Assembly: GCA_030077755.1 (NCBI GenBank)
Contig: JAQJZZ010000014.1
Span: forward strand, 2,790,001-2,854,000
DNA from: Filosporella fistucella
Lineage: Eukaryota > Ascomycota > Leotiomycetes > Helotiales
Reading direction: 5' to 3'
DNA: 64,000 bases
Below are positions 22,374 through 33,307 of the stretch, in pieces. The notes below the pieces were generated by a model. The model searched no databases. It worked only from the letters and a program-made list of their open reading frames with translations, and was not told where the DNA came from. The stretch's first letter is position 1; each line of letters opens with the position of its first letter. Both the position numbers and the translations under genes were made by a program.

Positions 22374-23828
22374 GTGCATTCGGAAGGAGCAAGAGGACAA
22401 CAAACTGAATTGGCCAAGTGCTAGGGGACGTCAAGAAGGGAGGAACAGGATAATGGTGGAGGAAGGATGGGAAATTTGCACGATCGACGGTAGCGATGCT
22501 GATGGGCTCATGGATATATTCACACGGGACAGCGCCGGTCATTGGCGAGGAAAGAAGGGATGATTTTGACATCTACATAGGTGACTACTTTTTTTTCTTG
22601 ACATGATACCATGAAAATGATTCGATTCTGCTGCAAGAAATTTGGTCCCAGCTACCGGTCATCGAACGTGAATTGATCGTTAAAACATGTCTTTGATTGA
22701 ACTTCGTCCCTACGAGGAGTTTCAAACTCTCTGATTCTCCAATCCTACTTGAACGATTCGAGAAAAGAATCTTGTCCAGAGATGAATTGTCATTCCAAAA
22801 GCTACAATTTTCTGACACCGCCCAAACAATTTCGATCTAGTTCATATACAGGTGCAACAAGAACAAGTCGATTCTCAGTCTAAAGTTTCTCCTATTCAAC
22901 CTAATCATTTTCATTCCAAACCTCAAGGTGCTTGTAATGATGAATCATCAATTCAAACCTCCCAATTTTCAATATATGTTCCATACATTCCAACGCCTAT
23001 ACATATCCAAAAATTGGTTTTCAACCAATGACTCGATTCAAGTTATTCTGAGAGCCTGTAGAATGCACAGACGGACTGTTGAATTCTGAGCCTACTTTTC
23101 AGTTTTGCGGGCCTGCTACTTCTCTGTCAGATTTAAGAATCAGTGGGAAGTATCCCTATAGTGCTTATGATCATCGTCCTTGTTAATATAAATACCTCAG
23201 TCTTCGTTCAACGTCACTTTGCCATATCACTGACTTCGTTACCGTGGCATCGTGGTCGCAGCATCTTCGATGAAGATAGGCTACGAACTTTCAAATTGGG
23301 AGCCCGCATCGGGCAGGGTGCCACCTAATGTTACCTACATCGCGCTAAAGCGGAATGAGCGTAGGTGCAAGTCTAGGTTCGTTTAGACGTAGAGGAGTAT
23401 ATCTTGAGCTAAGCGAGCCCCTGAATGTCAAACTTTTCGAGATTCAGCTAGCTTTTTAGACAGTCGTTCAAGCTCCTAGACACTGCGACTTACAGGTCAC
23501 TTATCTTTCTAGTGTAATTGACGTTTGGAGGGGATCTTGAAAGTATACAATCGATTCCTAATTGAAAACGAAGCAGCCCATATCTGCAGCAGGGATGTGA
23601 ATGGACAATATTTGCATCACAAATATCCGAGTCTATCAGTTCTGTCTCCGAATTTTGATGGGCCGTAGACCATTGGGTGAGATTTGAAGACACTAACAGA
23701 TGAATAGATAATGGTAGTAAAATTACATTGCGAAAAGTAGTGGTTACCCCCGCTACCCCAAGCTGCTAGCCAGTTTCCCAACCACACAAAATGATATCTT
23801 ACACATCAGCTCATGATCTGTATTTGCT
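22374..23828. other. AT-rich intergenic region, no gene seen
   Basis: About 1.45 kb between convergent genes. Largely AT-rich, with only short frames; the 61-codon frame ending near 23328 has no support. Confidence 0.55.
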
Positions 23829-25846
23829 TCAAAAGAAAGATTTCCAAACCGAGACATTCTGAAATTGACCCGCGACCATGCATGTTGGTGGGACCTCAGG
23901 CAGTTTCTCCTTGATGTCCCAGCTGCTAAATGGCCCAGAGCTGGAGTACTTCTTCCCGGAGATTCTTTTGTTGCCAGCAGAATGCTTCTCCGAGATTATT
24001 TTCCTTCCAGTGGCAACATCTTGATTAAATGTAGTCCGCATGAAGATTCTGTATACAGTCTCGGGTTGGTAGCTGCTAACCGCGTGACCAGCTTGGAAGA
24101 TCCTTGAGAAGCTGAACTTGTCGTGCTGCTTTACCACACCGCCGACGTAGCTGGCATTCGTGGTGATATTCTCGTAGCCCGCTCTGGAGAATTGTGCGTG
24201 TCCTGGATAATTGGCATTGATTGCGAGGCTCTCCACTCCATTCCAGGGACATCGATAGTCACGGTCGCCGTATATCAGAGCAACTTTGATGTCATTCTGC
24301 AGGATATACTCGAAATCTTTGATGTCCTTCCGGAATTCGTCGCCTGTACCTCTATTGGGAAAGGTAGGAAGATATAAAGTGTATTGTGCCGTCACAAGGT
24401 TGGAGTCATATGTGAAGTTCAACGGAACTCCCATTTCATCTTGAGTCCACTCTTGGTTCAGAAAGATCATGATCGGGTGATAGTATGGGCAAGGGTCATT
24501 GCCATCAATAGCCTCCACAGCGACGTCAAACGCAGTCCTCTATATATTAATGAGTATTGCGGGTTTTAAATCTCTAGCGGGAGGAAACTCACATTAGTCA
24601 GAGCATTAAGTGCGGAAACAACGTTGAGTTCACAATAGACAGTAGCATCCTGGCAAGCTGTATTGACGGTCTCATTCGATCCAGTCCACTTCGGATCCCC
24701 TTCATCACCAAGAGCACGGCACTCGAGGATCAGATCTCGGCATCCACCTGGTTTGGTGAAATTTTGAAGGGAATCCTCATACACAGCCTTGGGAATAAAC
24801 TGTTCGTTGTAGGTATTGTTGTAGGCATACTCAGGATAGAACGGGGCTTGAATTAACTCGTCGATGCAGCCGTTGGTAATTCCAATAGTGTCTACCTGGT
24901 AACCGTGCAATGGAGAGTTTTTCGCAGTGGCTTTGAGCTGTCGATCAAAAATAGCTGCTGTAGCAGGAACCCAGAAACCACCAGCCTGAATGATGTTAGC
25001 TACTGCATGACACATTACTTTCATAATTCACTACCGAATTGCCCCAGATTCCAATATTCTTGTTCTTTGATTTGAATGCAAGAAACCTAAATAAATTAGA
25101 GATCAGTGGATGTGAGTAGCAGAACGAAGACTCACGTGGAGATCCAATTCTCTGCAAATTTCCACAATACTCTCGAAGATGTAATGGTAGTATTGGTTGT
25201 AGCCCAAGGTTCTTGGCTTGAATACATACCCAAGCCAAAGGTCGCATTGGTTTCGGGGACATTGCCATCATATGCACTCAGAGGCGTGACATCATTTGTA
25301 AAGAGGTTAAAAGCGCCTTTAATCAAAGATGTATATGAAAATCCAGCTGAAACGGGTTGATCAATGTAAAGAACATTGGCATGGTTGTTGAATGACCATG
25401 GGTTCAAAGTGGTACTGTTGCCATCGGGATTGACATAGCATGGACCACTTTCGCTTGATAATGCTGAATAGACGGAGCTTTCGCCAGGTCCACCAGCAAG
25501 ATAAATTGCAAGAGGGGCAGTATGAGGATTCTTGCGAGATTCGAAATACCAGAAGAAAGTGTTGATCGTGTAATTGAGACCGATATCTTTTAACACTCGT
25601 TCTGGAAGAGTGACATAACCTGAGAATGATTTGACCCCAGGAGTGGTTTCACAAAGGTGGTTCTAACTACATTAGCACCATGTGATTGAATACAGGTTGG
25701 GGATTTGATACCTCTTTATACGATATCTCCACCTCAGGCTGCAGCTTGGACTGCACAACTGTCAACCCCGTGGGTTTTGGTGGATATTGGCCGCGAGCAA
25801 GACCAGCATATGCTGCTAGTGCAATTAAAACCGAAGAGAAGATCAT
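23829..25846 (-). CDS. Secreted serine carboxypeptidase, family S10
   Basis: Five exons: 25846..25712, 25662..25136, 25086..25035, 24985..24593, 24539..23829; introns 49, 49, 49 and 53 bp, all phase-consistent, giving 605 residues. A signal peptide (MIFSSVLIALAAYAGLARG) is followed by the S10 fold: NHLCETTPGVKSFSGYV near 46-62, substrate-binding loop AGGPGESS (101-108), nucleophile motif WGNSAGGFWVP with Ser238 as the last residue before intron 3, GDRDYRCPW with catalytic Asp463, and FQAGHAV with His521. It should remove C-terminal residues from peptides outside the cell or in the vacuole; several sequons (NYT, NST, NTT, NAS) suggest glycosylation. Length is normal for secreted fungal S10 enzymes. 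The nucleophile elbow reads GNSAG rather than the usual GESYG. The Zn2Cys6 gene lies 336 bp upstream on the same strand. Confidence 0.9.
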
Positions 25847-26181
25847 GTTGAAATAATTGAAAACGCTGATGAGCAAAGAAAAGATGACACTGAAACTTTC
25901 TGTAAAACATTGGGAAATAGCTTGTTTTTATTACTGATTTCTGGCAGTGAACTGATGGCAATTAGCATAGTACATTTCGTAGGTATAGGATCTTGCTTAC
26001 ATGCCTAGAATGAGGTTGACAGGGGCCGTAAAAACTTTACCCTTTTTGTCACACACAGATCTCGGCTGGCGACTCTCTGGCACGTTTGCGCAGCAGTAAG
26101 CTCGACTTCCAGATCGCTTTGATGACCTAATCCCCTTCCAAAACAAATTGTCCTGTCATCATTTGAGGCTGTACGCCGTTG

Positions 26182-27750
26182 CTACCAATTGAGTTTCTCA
26201 ACAACTATCTCCAGGTCGGGTATCTCTTTGATATCCTTGGGTTTCCCGTTCCTCGGACTTCCAATATTAGATTTGCGATAGCTAATAGTTCCAGAACGCT
26301 CAGAACCCATGGACACTTGTAACTCCATAATCCTTGCTTGCTCTGGAATTTGCCACGCTTCAGTGACGGGTGCGTTGGCACCAGCTTCTTCGATAGACAG
26401 TATTCTCTCACCAATTCTGGCAACTAACGCACTATCCCAGCTGCCTTCCCTCCGTCTACAAGTTGACAGGATGTGTATTGCGCGGCGGCGAACTTTCGGA
26501 TCACGACAACGATGGGCCAGGAAATAAATGGGAGGAACAATACCTAGCGACATGGTGAAGCTTGGGTTCTCTCCAGGGTCACTGATGAAGCTTTCACCGA
26601 TTGTGATCACGGCCTCGAACTGCGCCATGAGAACATCCCAACTTGATTCGCCTTTGCTGTAATCGACCACACTCCACATCGAAACCACAATTCTTTGTAT
26701 TTTCAATATACGTACAGCTGGTGAGGATTCTTGAAATTTTGCCTCATCAAAGGCCCTGCACCAGGCTTGGAAATAGTCATTCAGTTGACGGTACTCATGT
26801 TGATATTGCATTTGCTCGGCGGGTGCATTTGTGTCAAACATTTCTTCGACGTGTAATTGCAAATGAATGAAATAGTTGAAAAACTGTTCAAAAGAACCGT
26901 ATGCTTGCTGAACTGAAGAGAATTTTTCCAAGATTGGAGGAAGGGATACATCAAGTCGGCGGACAATCGGAGCTGATGCCAATGCTGCCATCTCAACAGA
27001 TTGAGAGTCTAAGCGCAAGAAAATTAGGCGTAAAAGTTCTTTGCAGGAGTGGGCAGACGCATCGTTAGAAGCATCTATAATGCTGCCATACTCAATCAAG
27101 ATCTGAACTCCGCTGTTGATATGTGTCAGGGCAGCTTTATAGTGTCCCTGAAGGTTCTCGATTGCCGCAAATATGATACAGCTGATCAGAGCGAGAAGGG
27201 CATTGTCAATGGAATTTCCAGGGCAAATGTCGACTATTTGTTGCATAGCTTTGCCATACTGTTGGAGGGCAAATTTTGGGCCTGAAGGTGCTTCCTTGAG
27301 TCCGAACTGTTTGAAATGCTCATGTAGGGCACCTAATGCAGCGATAGCATGGGGCGTGGAGGATCGACTAAAAGAAATTTGGGTAATCGCGGACCACAAA
27401 TCGGAAGTAAAGATACCCCCTATCTCGATGACAGTGTATTTGATGAAGAAACTCAAAGACTTTCGCTCATCGATATTGACATCCGGAAAATCTGGTAGAC
27501 TTTTGGAAAGTGATGGTGCAGAATAATTGACCAATTTAAATTGCTTGTGCAAAGGTTGCGGTGTTGCATATCCTTTACATTTGCGGAGACCCTTAACACA
27601 TTGCTGACAAGCCGGACGTCCTTCATCACATTTTTTATGACGCTCCCTAGACCATTCGTGTAAGTTATTGTCAGTTGAAGGAGATTGGAGCCTTTACTTG
27701 CAGTTTATGCAACCAGTTCTTACCTTGGGACCACTTCGACGTTGTTTCAT
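26182..27750 (-). CDS. Zn2Cys6 fungal transcription factor
   Basis: Exons 27750..27698 and 27646..26182, 505 residues. The 51-bp intron splits the Lys codon right after the second cysteine; splicing gives a canonical binuclear cluster with Cys14, 17, 24, 31, 34 and 41 (C-x2-C-x6-C-x6-C-x2-C-x6-C), preceded by basic MKQRRSGPKVR. The rest resembles the fungal-specific TF_2 type middle region: KYTVIEIGGIFTSDLW, HAIAALGALHEHFK, LLALISCIIFAAIENLQGHY and ALTHINSGVQIL, without an obvious leucine zipper. It is a nuclear DNA-binding regulator, probably recognising CGG-type half sites. It sits next to the S10 carboxypeptidase, but gene order alone does not show regulation. An intron inside the zinc cluster is common in this family. 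Confidence 0.9.
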
Positions 27751-30050
27751 TGATGGGAAGGTGATGCCGTTGAGTTGAAAGGCTGGCGTATTGCAATTTC
27801 ACAGTATCGACCAAGCGGCCACAAAACGCCAGTTTTAACCTCTAATCTCGATGTTTTTGCACAGCCACTTCCCTCGGGTCTCAGCTCTCTACGGAGGTAC
27901 AAGGGGTTTGAAATGACGTTGTATGTATGAGGAAAGATAATCGTGGGGTGGACTGCCGGGTAATCAATGGCCGTCTCAAATGATGTGAAGAGGAAAAGTC
28001 AGCTATAACGTATTATCACTGTACACGAGAAGACAAGGAGTCAAAAGTACAGAAAGTAATTAGGTAGTAAGACGTGCTTCTATTTTGAAATTGGACCTAG
28101 ACCTAATGCAGCCAGAACCATGCATCATTCTTCGGCTCCAACCCAATTTTCATTGTTCGGGAACCTGAGCCAACGAGGAAAGACCATGGCGTAGCGAGGA
28201 CAGGGAGTCAGCGCAAGCCAGCGCCAAAAGCTTGACCATCAGTTTGATCTCAACGACATGCTATACAGTATCAGTACAATACAAGTGTAGGGATGGAAAG
28301 TCAGCCTGGTACTCTTCCTGGACATTTAACTCTCTAAATATAGCTGAGCTATGTCGAGGCATTTGTTTCACCCACGACTACTCAGGTCTAGAACTAAAGT
28401 GTTTTCTCGCATTTATCTCAAGACATTGGAGACAATCTGTTAGCTAGACTTTCTGGTATCGAGTTATTACTACAAATCAATAGTTGACAATAATATACAA
28501 ACTTTAGCCCTATTCTTTTTGTTCTTTCGTAGCTTGGTTGTTTCGTCGTATTCACGCACATATTGCTAAGCGACATTTTGAATGACGAAATGGCATGCTA
28601 GCAGAAGGTGCAAAAATCAGACTCAAGGGGGTATCTGTGTGATTTGAAGGCTGTTGGTGAAATCTTAAGAGGGATATTGTCCAAATACTTTTCTGTCATA
28701 TGCCAAAGCTTACTCTGTCTGACGCAAGCGTGGGGTGTGGGGATCAAAGTTGGGGGACACCGTGTATCTTCAGCCTATCCCCTTCGGCTATTGTCAAGTG
28801 TTTCGATCGTTCAAAACTTCTGAATGTTCATGAAGCTGATAGCGAGAATGTTGCGGACGTGTTAGACTCCAAGCTAAGGGAACCTCTGACTAACTTAACC
28901 TCGAGACTTAAAATATGTTCAAGTAGGAAAATCTAAGAAGTCTCAGAAATTGAGACAGAAAGCCGAATTGTTACGTCATATTCGCAGGTTCCGTCAACTC
29001 CTCTTTTTAATGGGAGCCGCTCAATGTTTATAAAGGATGACAGTGACTTCTGGTCAGATATGCTCAAATGGAAGGATAAATTGGTTCTGCAACTTGCAAA
29101 TTCAAAGTAAGTGAATGGCATCCCAATCCTGGAAAAGGACAATGGCTTTAGATTGGCCATGGAATTAATCCAATGTTACAGTCTCTGAATATTCGCTTTG
29201 GATTGGATATGTAACCTAGTCAAAGGTCATCTTAGACTGCACTCACTACGGCTCCACAGTCAACACAAGGTGAAGTGAAAGTGAAGGGAAATGCTCTGTC
29301 CGCCCTAAGAATGGAACAAAATTCAACACGAAAGAGAAACGAGCTCAAACTATTCAAGCCACAATGCCTGCTGGTATGATTGCATTTCTCCAGGTAGGAG
29401 GGATATTTCTCGGGACAAGATTGCTATCAAGTCTGGCCTTCTTGCCTCTCGATTCGACTCTCGAGTAAAACGCCAGTTTTAGAACTACGTCATCTCAATG
29501 CCAATTCTCAATCCAAATTTCTCTTTGAGGCACCAGTCAAATTCTAAATCCATTCTTAAAATAGTCTAGATTTAACGAGGATTAGCGTGGATCAGAGGGG
29601 GGCTTAAAGGCTTCCCTTGAATCTTCAACCTCAAAATTTTGATGCACAACAACACAACACAACACAAACCAGATACACCACATCGATCTTCCTCAATATT
29701 ATATATCCTTTGATATGGATTGATTATATATATACTCTTCAATATGTCATGCCTGTCTACCAGGTCTTGCGTATCATGGTCTGTGAATATAGCTATATCG
29801 TAACCAAAAACCTCTAAATGACGGCACACTCCTAATGATGAGTCTCGAATATCTCCACCTTCTAAACGATTGGTTGAAAAGTTTCTGGTAATAACCTGTC
29901 CTCTATCCTGAGTGTCAGTCTGCTCTTGCTTCTTTAAGAGTATATGAGCTAACATCACTTCAACCTGGGTTTATTCTGTCCTGTTTCTATACTCGAGTAC
30001 TACCGGCTTAAGCCTATCTGTTATTACGACTAGGTCGCGTATGGAGATAT

Positions 30051-30130
30051 GCTCTTCGTATATGTGGAAGAAGTGTACCAAGATACGCAAGAAGACGTAC
30101 TCTTCGTACATTTACGAAGTGTTGAAGCAA
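30051..30130 (+). repeat. Imperfect 48-bp direct repeat
   Basis: GCTCTTCGTATATGTGGAAG (30051) recurs as ACTCTTCGTACATTTACGAA (30099), each followed by a GAAGTGTACCAAG / GTGTTGAAGCAAG variant. Two clear copies only. Confidence 0.45.
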
Positions 30131-31351
30131 GTTCATAAAGAAGCAATATGGACAAGAAGAACCGCACCAAGACGTGTAAGGAAACATAGTCGTTGCAAAA
30201 ACCAACGAGGAGAATGGCCAAATCCCCTCACGACAAATTTCGCTCTTGAAATCGAGCTCTGATTTCTCACGATTCCAAGATTGACGAACACGACTCACAG
30301 TATTGCACTCAAATCTGCTAATAACCGCTTCTCCCACGAACGGGCTCTGCCGACGTTTCCTGCCTTCGACATTCAAGTGCAGACTTTATCAAGTTCTTGA
30401 TTGGCACTTCAAACGCTCTGTGTGGAATTCTCCCCAGCACACAAGTACTATTCAAATATTGCAGTCAATCACTCTGTTTTGCTTTATCCCTTTTCCTTTT
30501 TCATCAGCTCATGGAGCATGATTTTCCTGCGTTTCCTGTGTGCAGTTCATGAAGCACCATATTCATCCCCGACAAAAAGTTGAGGAATGCCTTGGTGGAC
30601 GCACGCTGTACAAATAACAAACGCACAACTCTACGACATCCGACTGCCCATCGTCACTTTCTATCCGACATCGATACGCTTTCTAGAGAAAGAAGATTCT
30701 GATCACCACACCTCGAAGCGAAATCGTTACTTTAGAATTCCTCAACCACGGAGGTTCGATTCTCAAGCATGGTTTCCAAGCAAGCCAACAAACTCGACAA
30801 AAGATACCCTCTCTCCATCTGAAGCATGGCGGTAATATGAAGCACCAACCGCTCTCGCTGTTTTGTGGGGAAGCGCTTACCACAATATCCTATTTCGATG
30901 GTTCATCCCGGTGCACCGAACTCTTACGATTCTCGAACGACATGGTGTGCTCAAGTTCTTCTTTAATCGTTTGTTTTCGAGGAAGTTGGATCTCTTTAAC
31001 TGATGATGTTGCTATCCATCGACCATCTTTCGTCTCGATGATATCTTCGATTCCCCGTTTGGATTCCTCGGTAATTGAGGTTCCCGAACTCTACCTCCTT
31101 CCACTGAACAATTCTGCTTCGATATGGTCGCGTGCTTGATCTTCTTTCTTTTCACCGTTATCACCATACCTGCATTCACAGCTCATTTGCTGGCACTGCA
31201 AATTTCTGATCCACCATACTATTGCATCCTTCATCCACAACACGCCCTCGTTCCCATCTCCAAGAGATAGCCTCAAAAATTCAGTTCATCACGTTCTGTT
31301 TACAACTTAACACCCACCTCTAAGAAGTGGGAGCCGATAACATCCATCTAT

Positions 31352-31555
31352 CCACGCCGTTCACAAAGAAACTTTCATTCGGCTCGAGGAGAATAGTTGT
31401 CATTAGTACCACTTTCAAACGTGGTTGCTGTAACAGCTAACATTCCCCGCCGTCCCTAAAAGCAGGTTTCTTTTCGCTCGCGGAGAAGAGTTGGCTGCTA
31501 TTAGTACGACTTCAAAGTAGTAGCTCAAAGCTGTTCACAGAAAACTTACTTTCCT
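31352..31555 (+). repeat. Degenerate ~90-bp direct repeat
   Basis: The phrase CGCCGTTCACAAAGAAACTTTC (near 31353) is echoed by CGCCGTCCCTAAAAGCAGGTTTC-like sequence near 31448 and by CTGTTCACAGAAAACTTAC near 31530. The first two copies continue with related GCTCGAGGAGAATAGTTG / GCTCGCGGAGAAGAGTTG and CATTAGTACCACTTTCAAA / ATTAGTACGACTTCAAAG blocks. Confidence 0.55.
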
Positions 31556-31862
31556 CTCAACCACCAATTTCAAACGATACCAAGTATCAACCTCTTCTTC
31601 ACCACCTCAGTCCATCACTCTAGATCACCAGTCAAATACTCAGCCCACCCACCGAGCTTACTCGAAGACTTCACTCACAGTCATACCGGCTTTTCCATTC
31701 AGTTACCCCTTATGTATCTGAAGTAAAGCTCTCGTTTCAGGGCAGGGTTTCCGAGTTTGAGAAGAGGAAGGGAATGAAAAATAGGGTTATGTTCTACAAC
31801 GGACCTTGAGACGAAGAAGAAAAATCAAAGTTGTCAAGAATGTTTTTTCGATCTGCTTGCGC

Positions 31863-32289
31863 TCAATACCCCCCAAGCTCGTCAGGCTTATTCTTCAACT
31901 CAAACACGTTCACGTTCCTGTCAATATGATACTGCTTGTGTATCGCCTTGAGATGGGGAAGAAAAATCTCTCCTTCAATCCTCGACACAAAAACCAAAAA
32001 TGCATGCTGGGATTTCCAGAACCCTTGAAGTCGAGAAGAAAAATAACACTTTCTGCAAGACCCAGTTTGCCAGCGTAATTTCTCTACCTACAAACCCATT
32101 CCACGTCCCATCAACCAAAATTTCGTATTCAGATACATCACCTCTAGTATCTGAAATCTCCATCAGTGTGATACACTGCATCACTTGAGATGGAGAAGAA
32201 GAAAAAGGGATTCTGTGTTGTTGTGAGGTTACGATGATTTCGAGGGGGAGGAGATTGTGGTTGAAATCGGGGAGGATAGATAGTGACAT
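31863..32289 (-). pseudogene. Possible frameshifted coding remnant
   Basis: From ATG 32289 a 104-codon frame reads coding-like (NLLPLEIIVTSQQHRIPFSS, DGTWNGFVGREITLANWVLQ). Around the A5 run near 32040 a different frame takes over and reads FWKSQHAFLVFVSRIEGEIF and HLKAIHKQYHIDRNVNVFEL to a stop at 31863-31865. No intron with usable splice sites converts one frame to the other; a single-base indel in the homopolymer would. No family recognised. This may be a decayed gene, an assembly error in a homopolymer, or chance. Confidence 0.3.
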
Positions 32290-32671
32290 TGTAGCTGGCG
32301 TTGATCCTGTAGCTCATTTCAATTACTTTTCAGGAAAATTGCGTGTCAGCAAGCGCGGTGTTGTGATGTGATGTGAATTTGTTCATACTCTTGATTTACC
32401 AGGTAACCTTTTTTTTTTTTAGAATAGTAGTTATATCCGTGAAGGAAAGTGAGGTGAGATATTAGGACCTGGTTATTCAGATACATATCATAAGGTTACG
32501 AACTCGAACAATTCACAGCAAACGGGCCACTTTCTCAAAAAGGTAAAACATATCAGTCAATTCTCATATTATTATATCTCACATTCATACTTTTTACACT
32601 TCTCCCCTTTCCCCTATCCGCCCACAAGAACCCACCATTCATCTCACATAACCCATCAATTTCCTTCCCAT

Positions 32672-33307
32672 TTACAAAACAGCCCAAAGCGCAGCTCCAA
32701 CGGCAAGAACGCTACCAGCGCCCTTTCCGACTTGCGCTGCGCCGTTAGCTTGGGTATAGCTAGGTGTGGCGCTTGCGATGGTTCCGTTGGAAGCGGAAGT
32801 GCTGGCTGCCACAACGGTGGTAGATGCCTTTACGGAAGAGTGGACAGAAGAGACGGCTGAGGAGGCCGAGGTGACGATGGCGGAGTAGGATGATGCGACG
32901 ACAGAAGAGGAGGCTGGGGCCGGGGTGGAGGAGGTGGTTACTGGTGCAGCGGAGGAGGAAGCTACTGCTGAGGAGGTAGATGCTGGGGTGGCGTTGACGG
33001 ATGCGCAGGCGGCGATGGCTGCAGTTAGGACATCTGGGTAGAGTGTTAGTTGTAAGTTCTAGGTTATGTTTGGGAGAGGGAACATACCAGCTGCTTGAGC
33101 ACCACAAGCAGTGATGACACAAGAGGTAGCGGCTGCTTGGATAGCAGCTTGGTTGGAAGCAGAGCATTGACAAGACAGATCAGTAGCACCACATGTGGTA
33201 GCTGACTTCACGGCATCAGCGATACAAGTTGTAGCGCAAGCTGGGATTTGAGCCTGTGCCAAACCGGCGATGGCGAGAAGAGCAAATGCTGAGTATGAAT
33301 ACTTCAT
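32672..33307 (-). CDS. CFEM-domain GPI-anchored protein
   Basis: Exons 33307..33088 and 33033..32672, 193 residues; the 54-bp intron (GTATGT, CTAAC-type branch, CCCAG) splits the CFEM domain. Signal peptide MKYSYSAFALLAIAGLAQA, then eight cysteines at 24, 28, 39, 46, 48, 63, 68 and 83 with Asp43 in TDLSCQC, the position that co-ordinates haem iron in characterised CFEM proteins. A Ser/Ala/Thr-rich stalk (90-165) follows, and the C-terminus is hydrophobic without a tail (GSVLAVGAALWAVL), a GPI-anchor signal. CFEM proteins sit in the fungal membrane or wall and serve in haem-iron uptake, wall stability or host interaction. The missing eighth cysteine without splicing confirms the intron. Role here is undetermined. 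Confidence 0.92.

Larger units (their letters stand above)
27751..32671. other. Gene desert, ~4.9 kb
   Basis: No intact gene that I can support. Open frames reach at most ~128 codons. The right half holds short direct duplications (30051-30130 and 31352-31555) and one possible frameshifted coding remnant (31863-32289, -). Composition is mixed, with several 50-100-codon frames on the minus strand near 30.9-31.3 kb broken by stops. Confidence 0.5.

Noticed and set aside
21874..22572. 232-codon minus-strand frame
   Set aside because: Antisense shadow of the DUF7053 gene.
29572..29958. 128-codon minus-strand frame
   Set aside because: No domain, signal peptide or splice partner; similar lengths occur by chance in this window.
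31091..31276. Minus frame followed across a TAG by a further ~64 open codons
   Set aside because: The stop cannot be spliced out in phase by the GTATGG to GGTAG candidate, and no domain is visible on either side.
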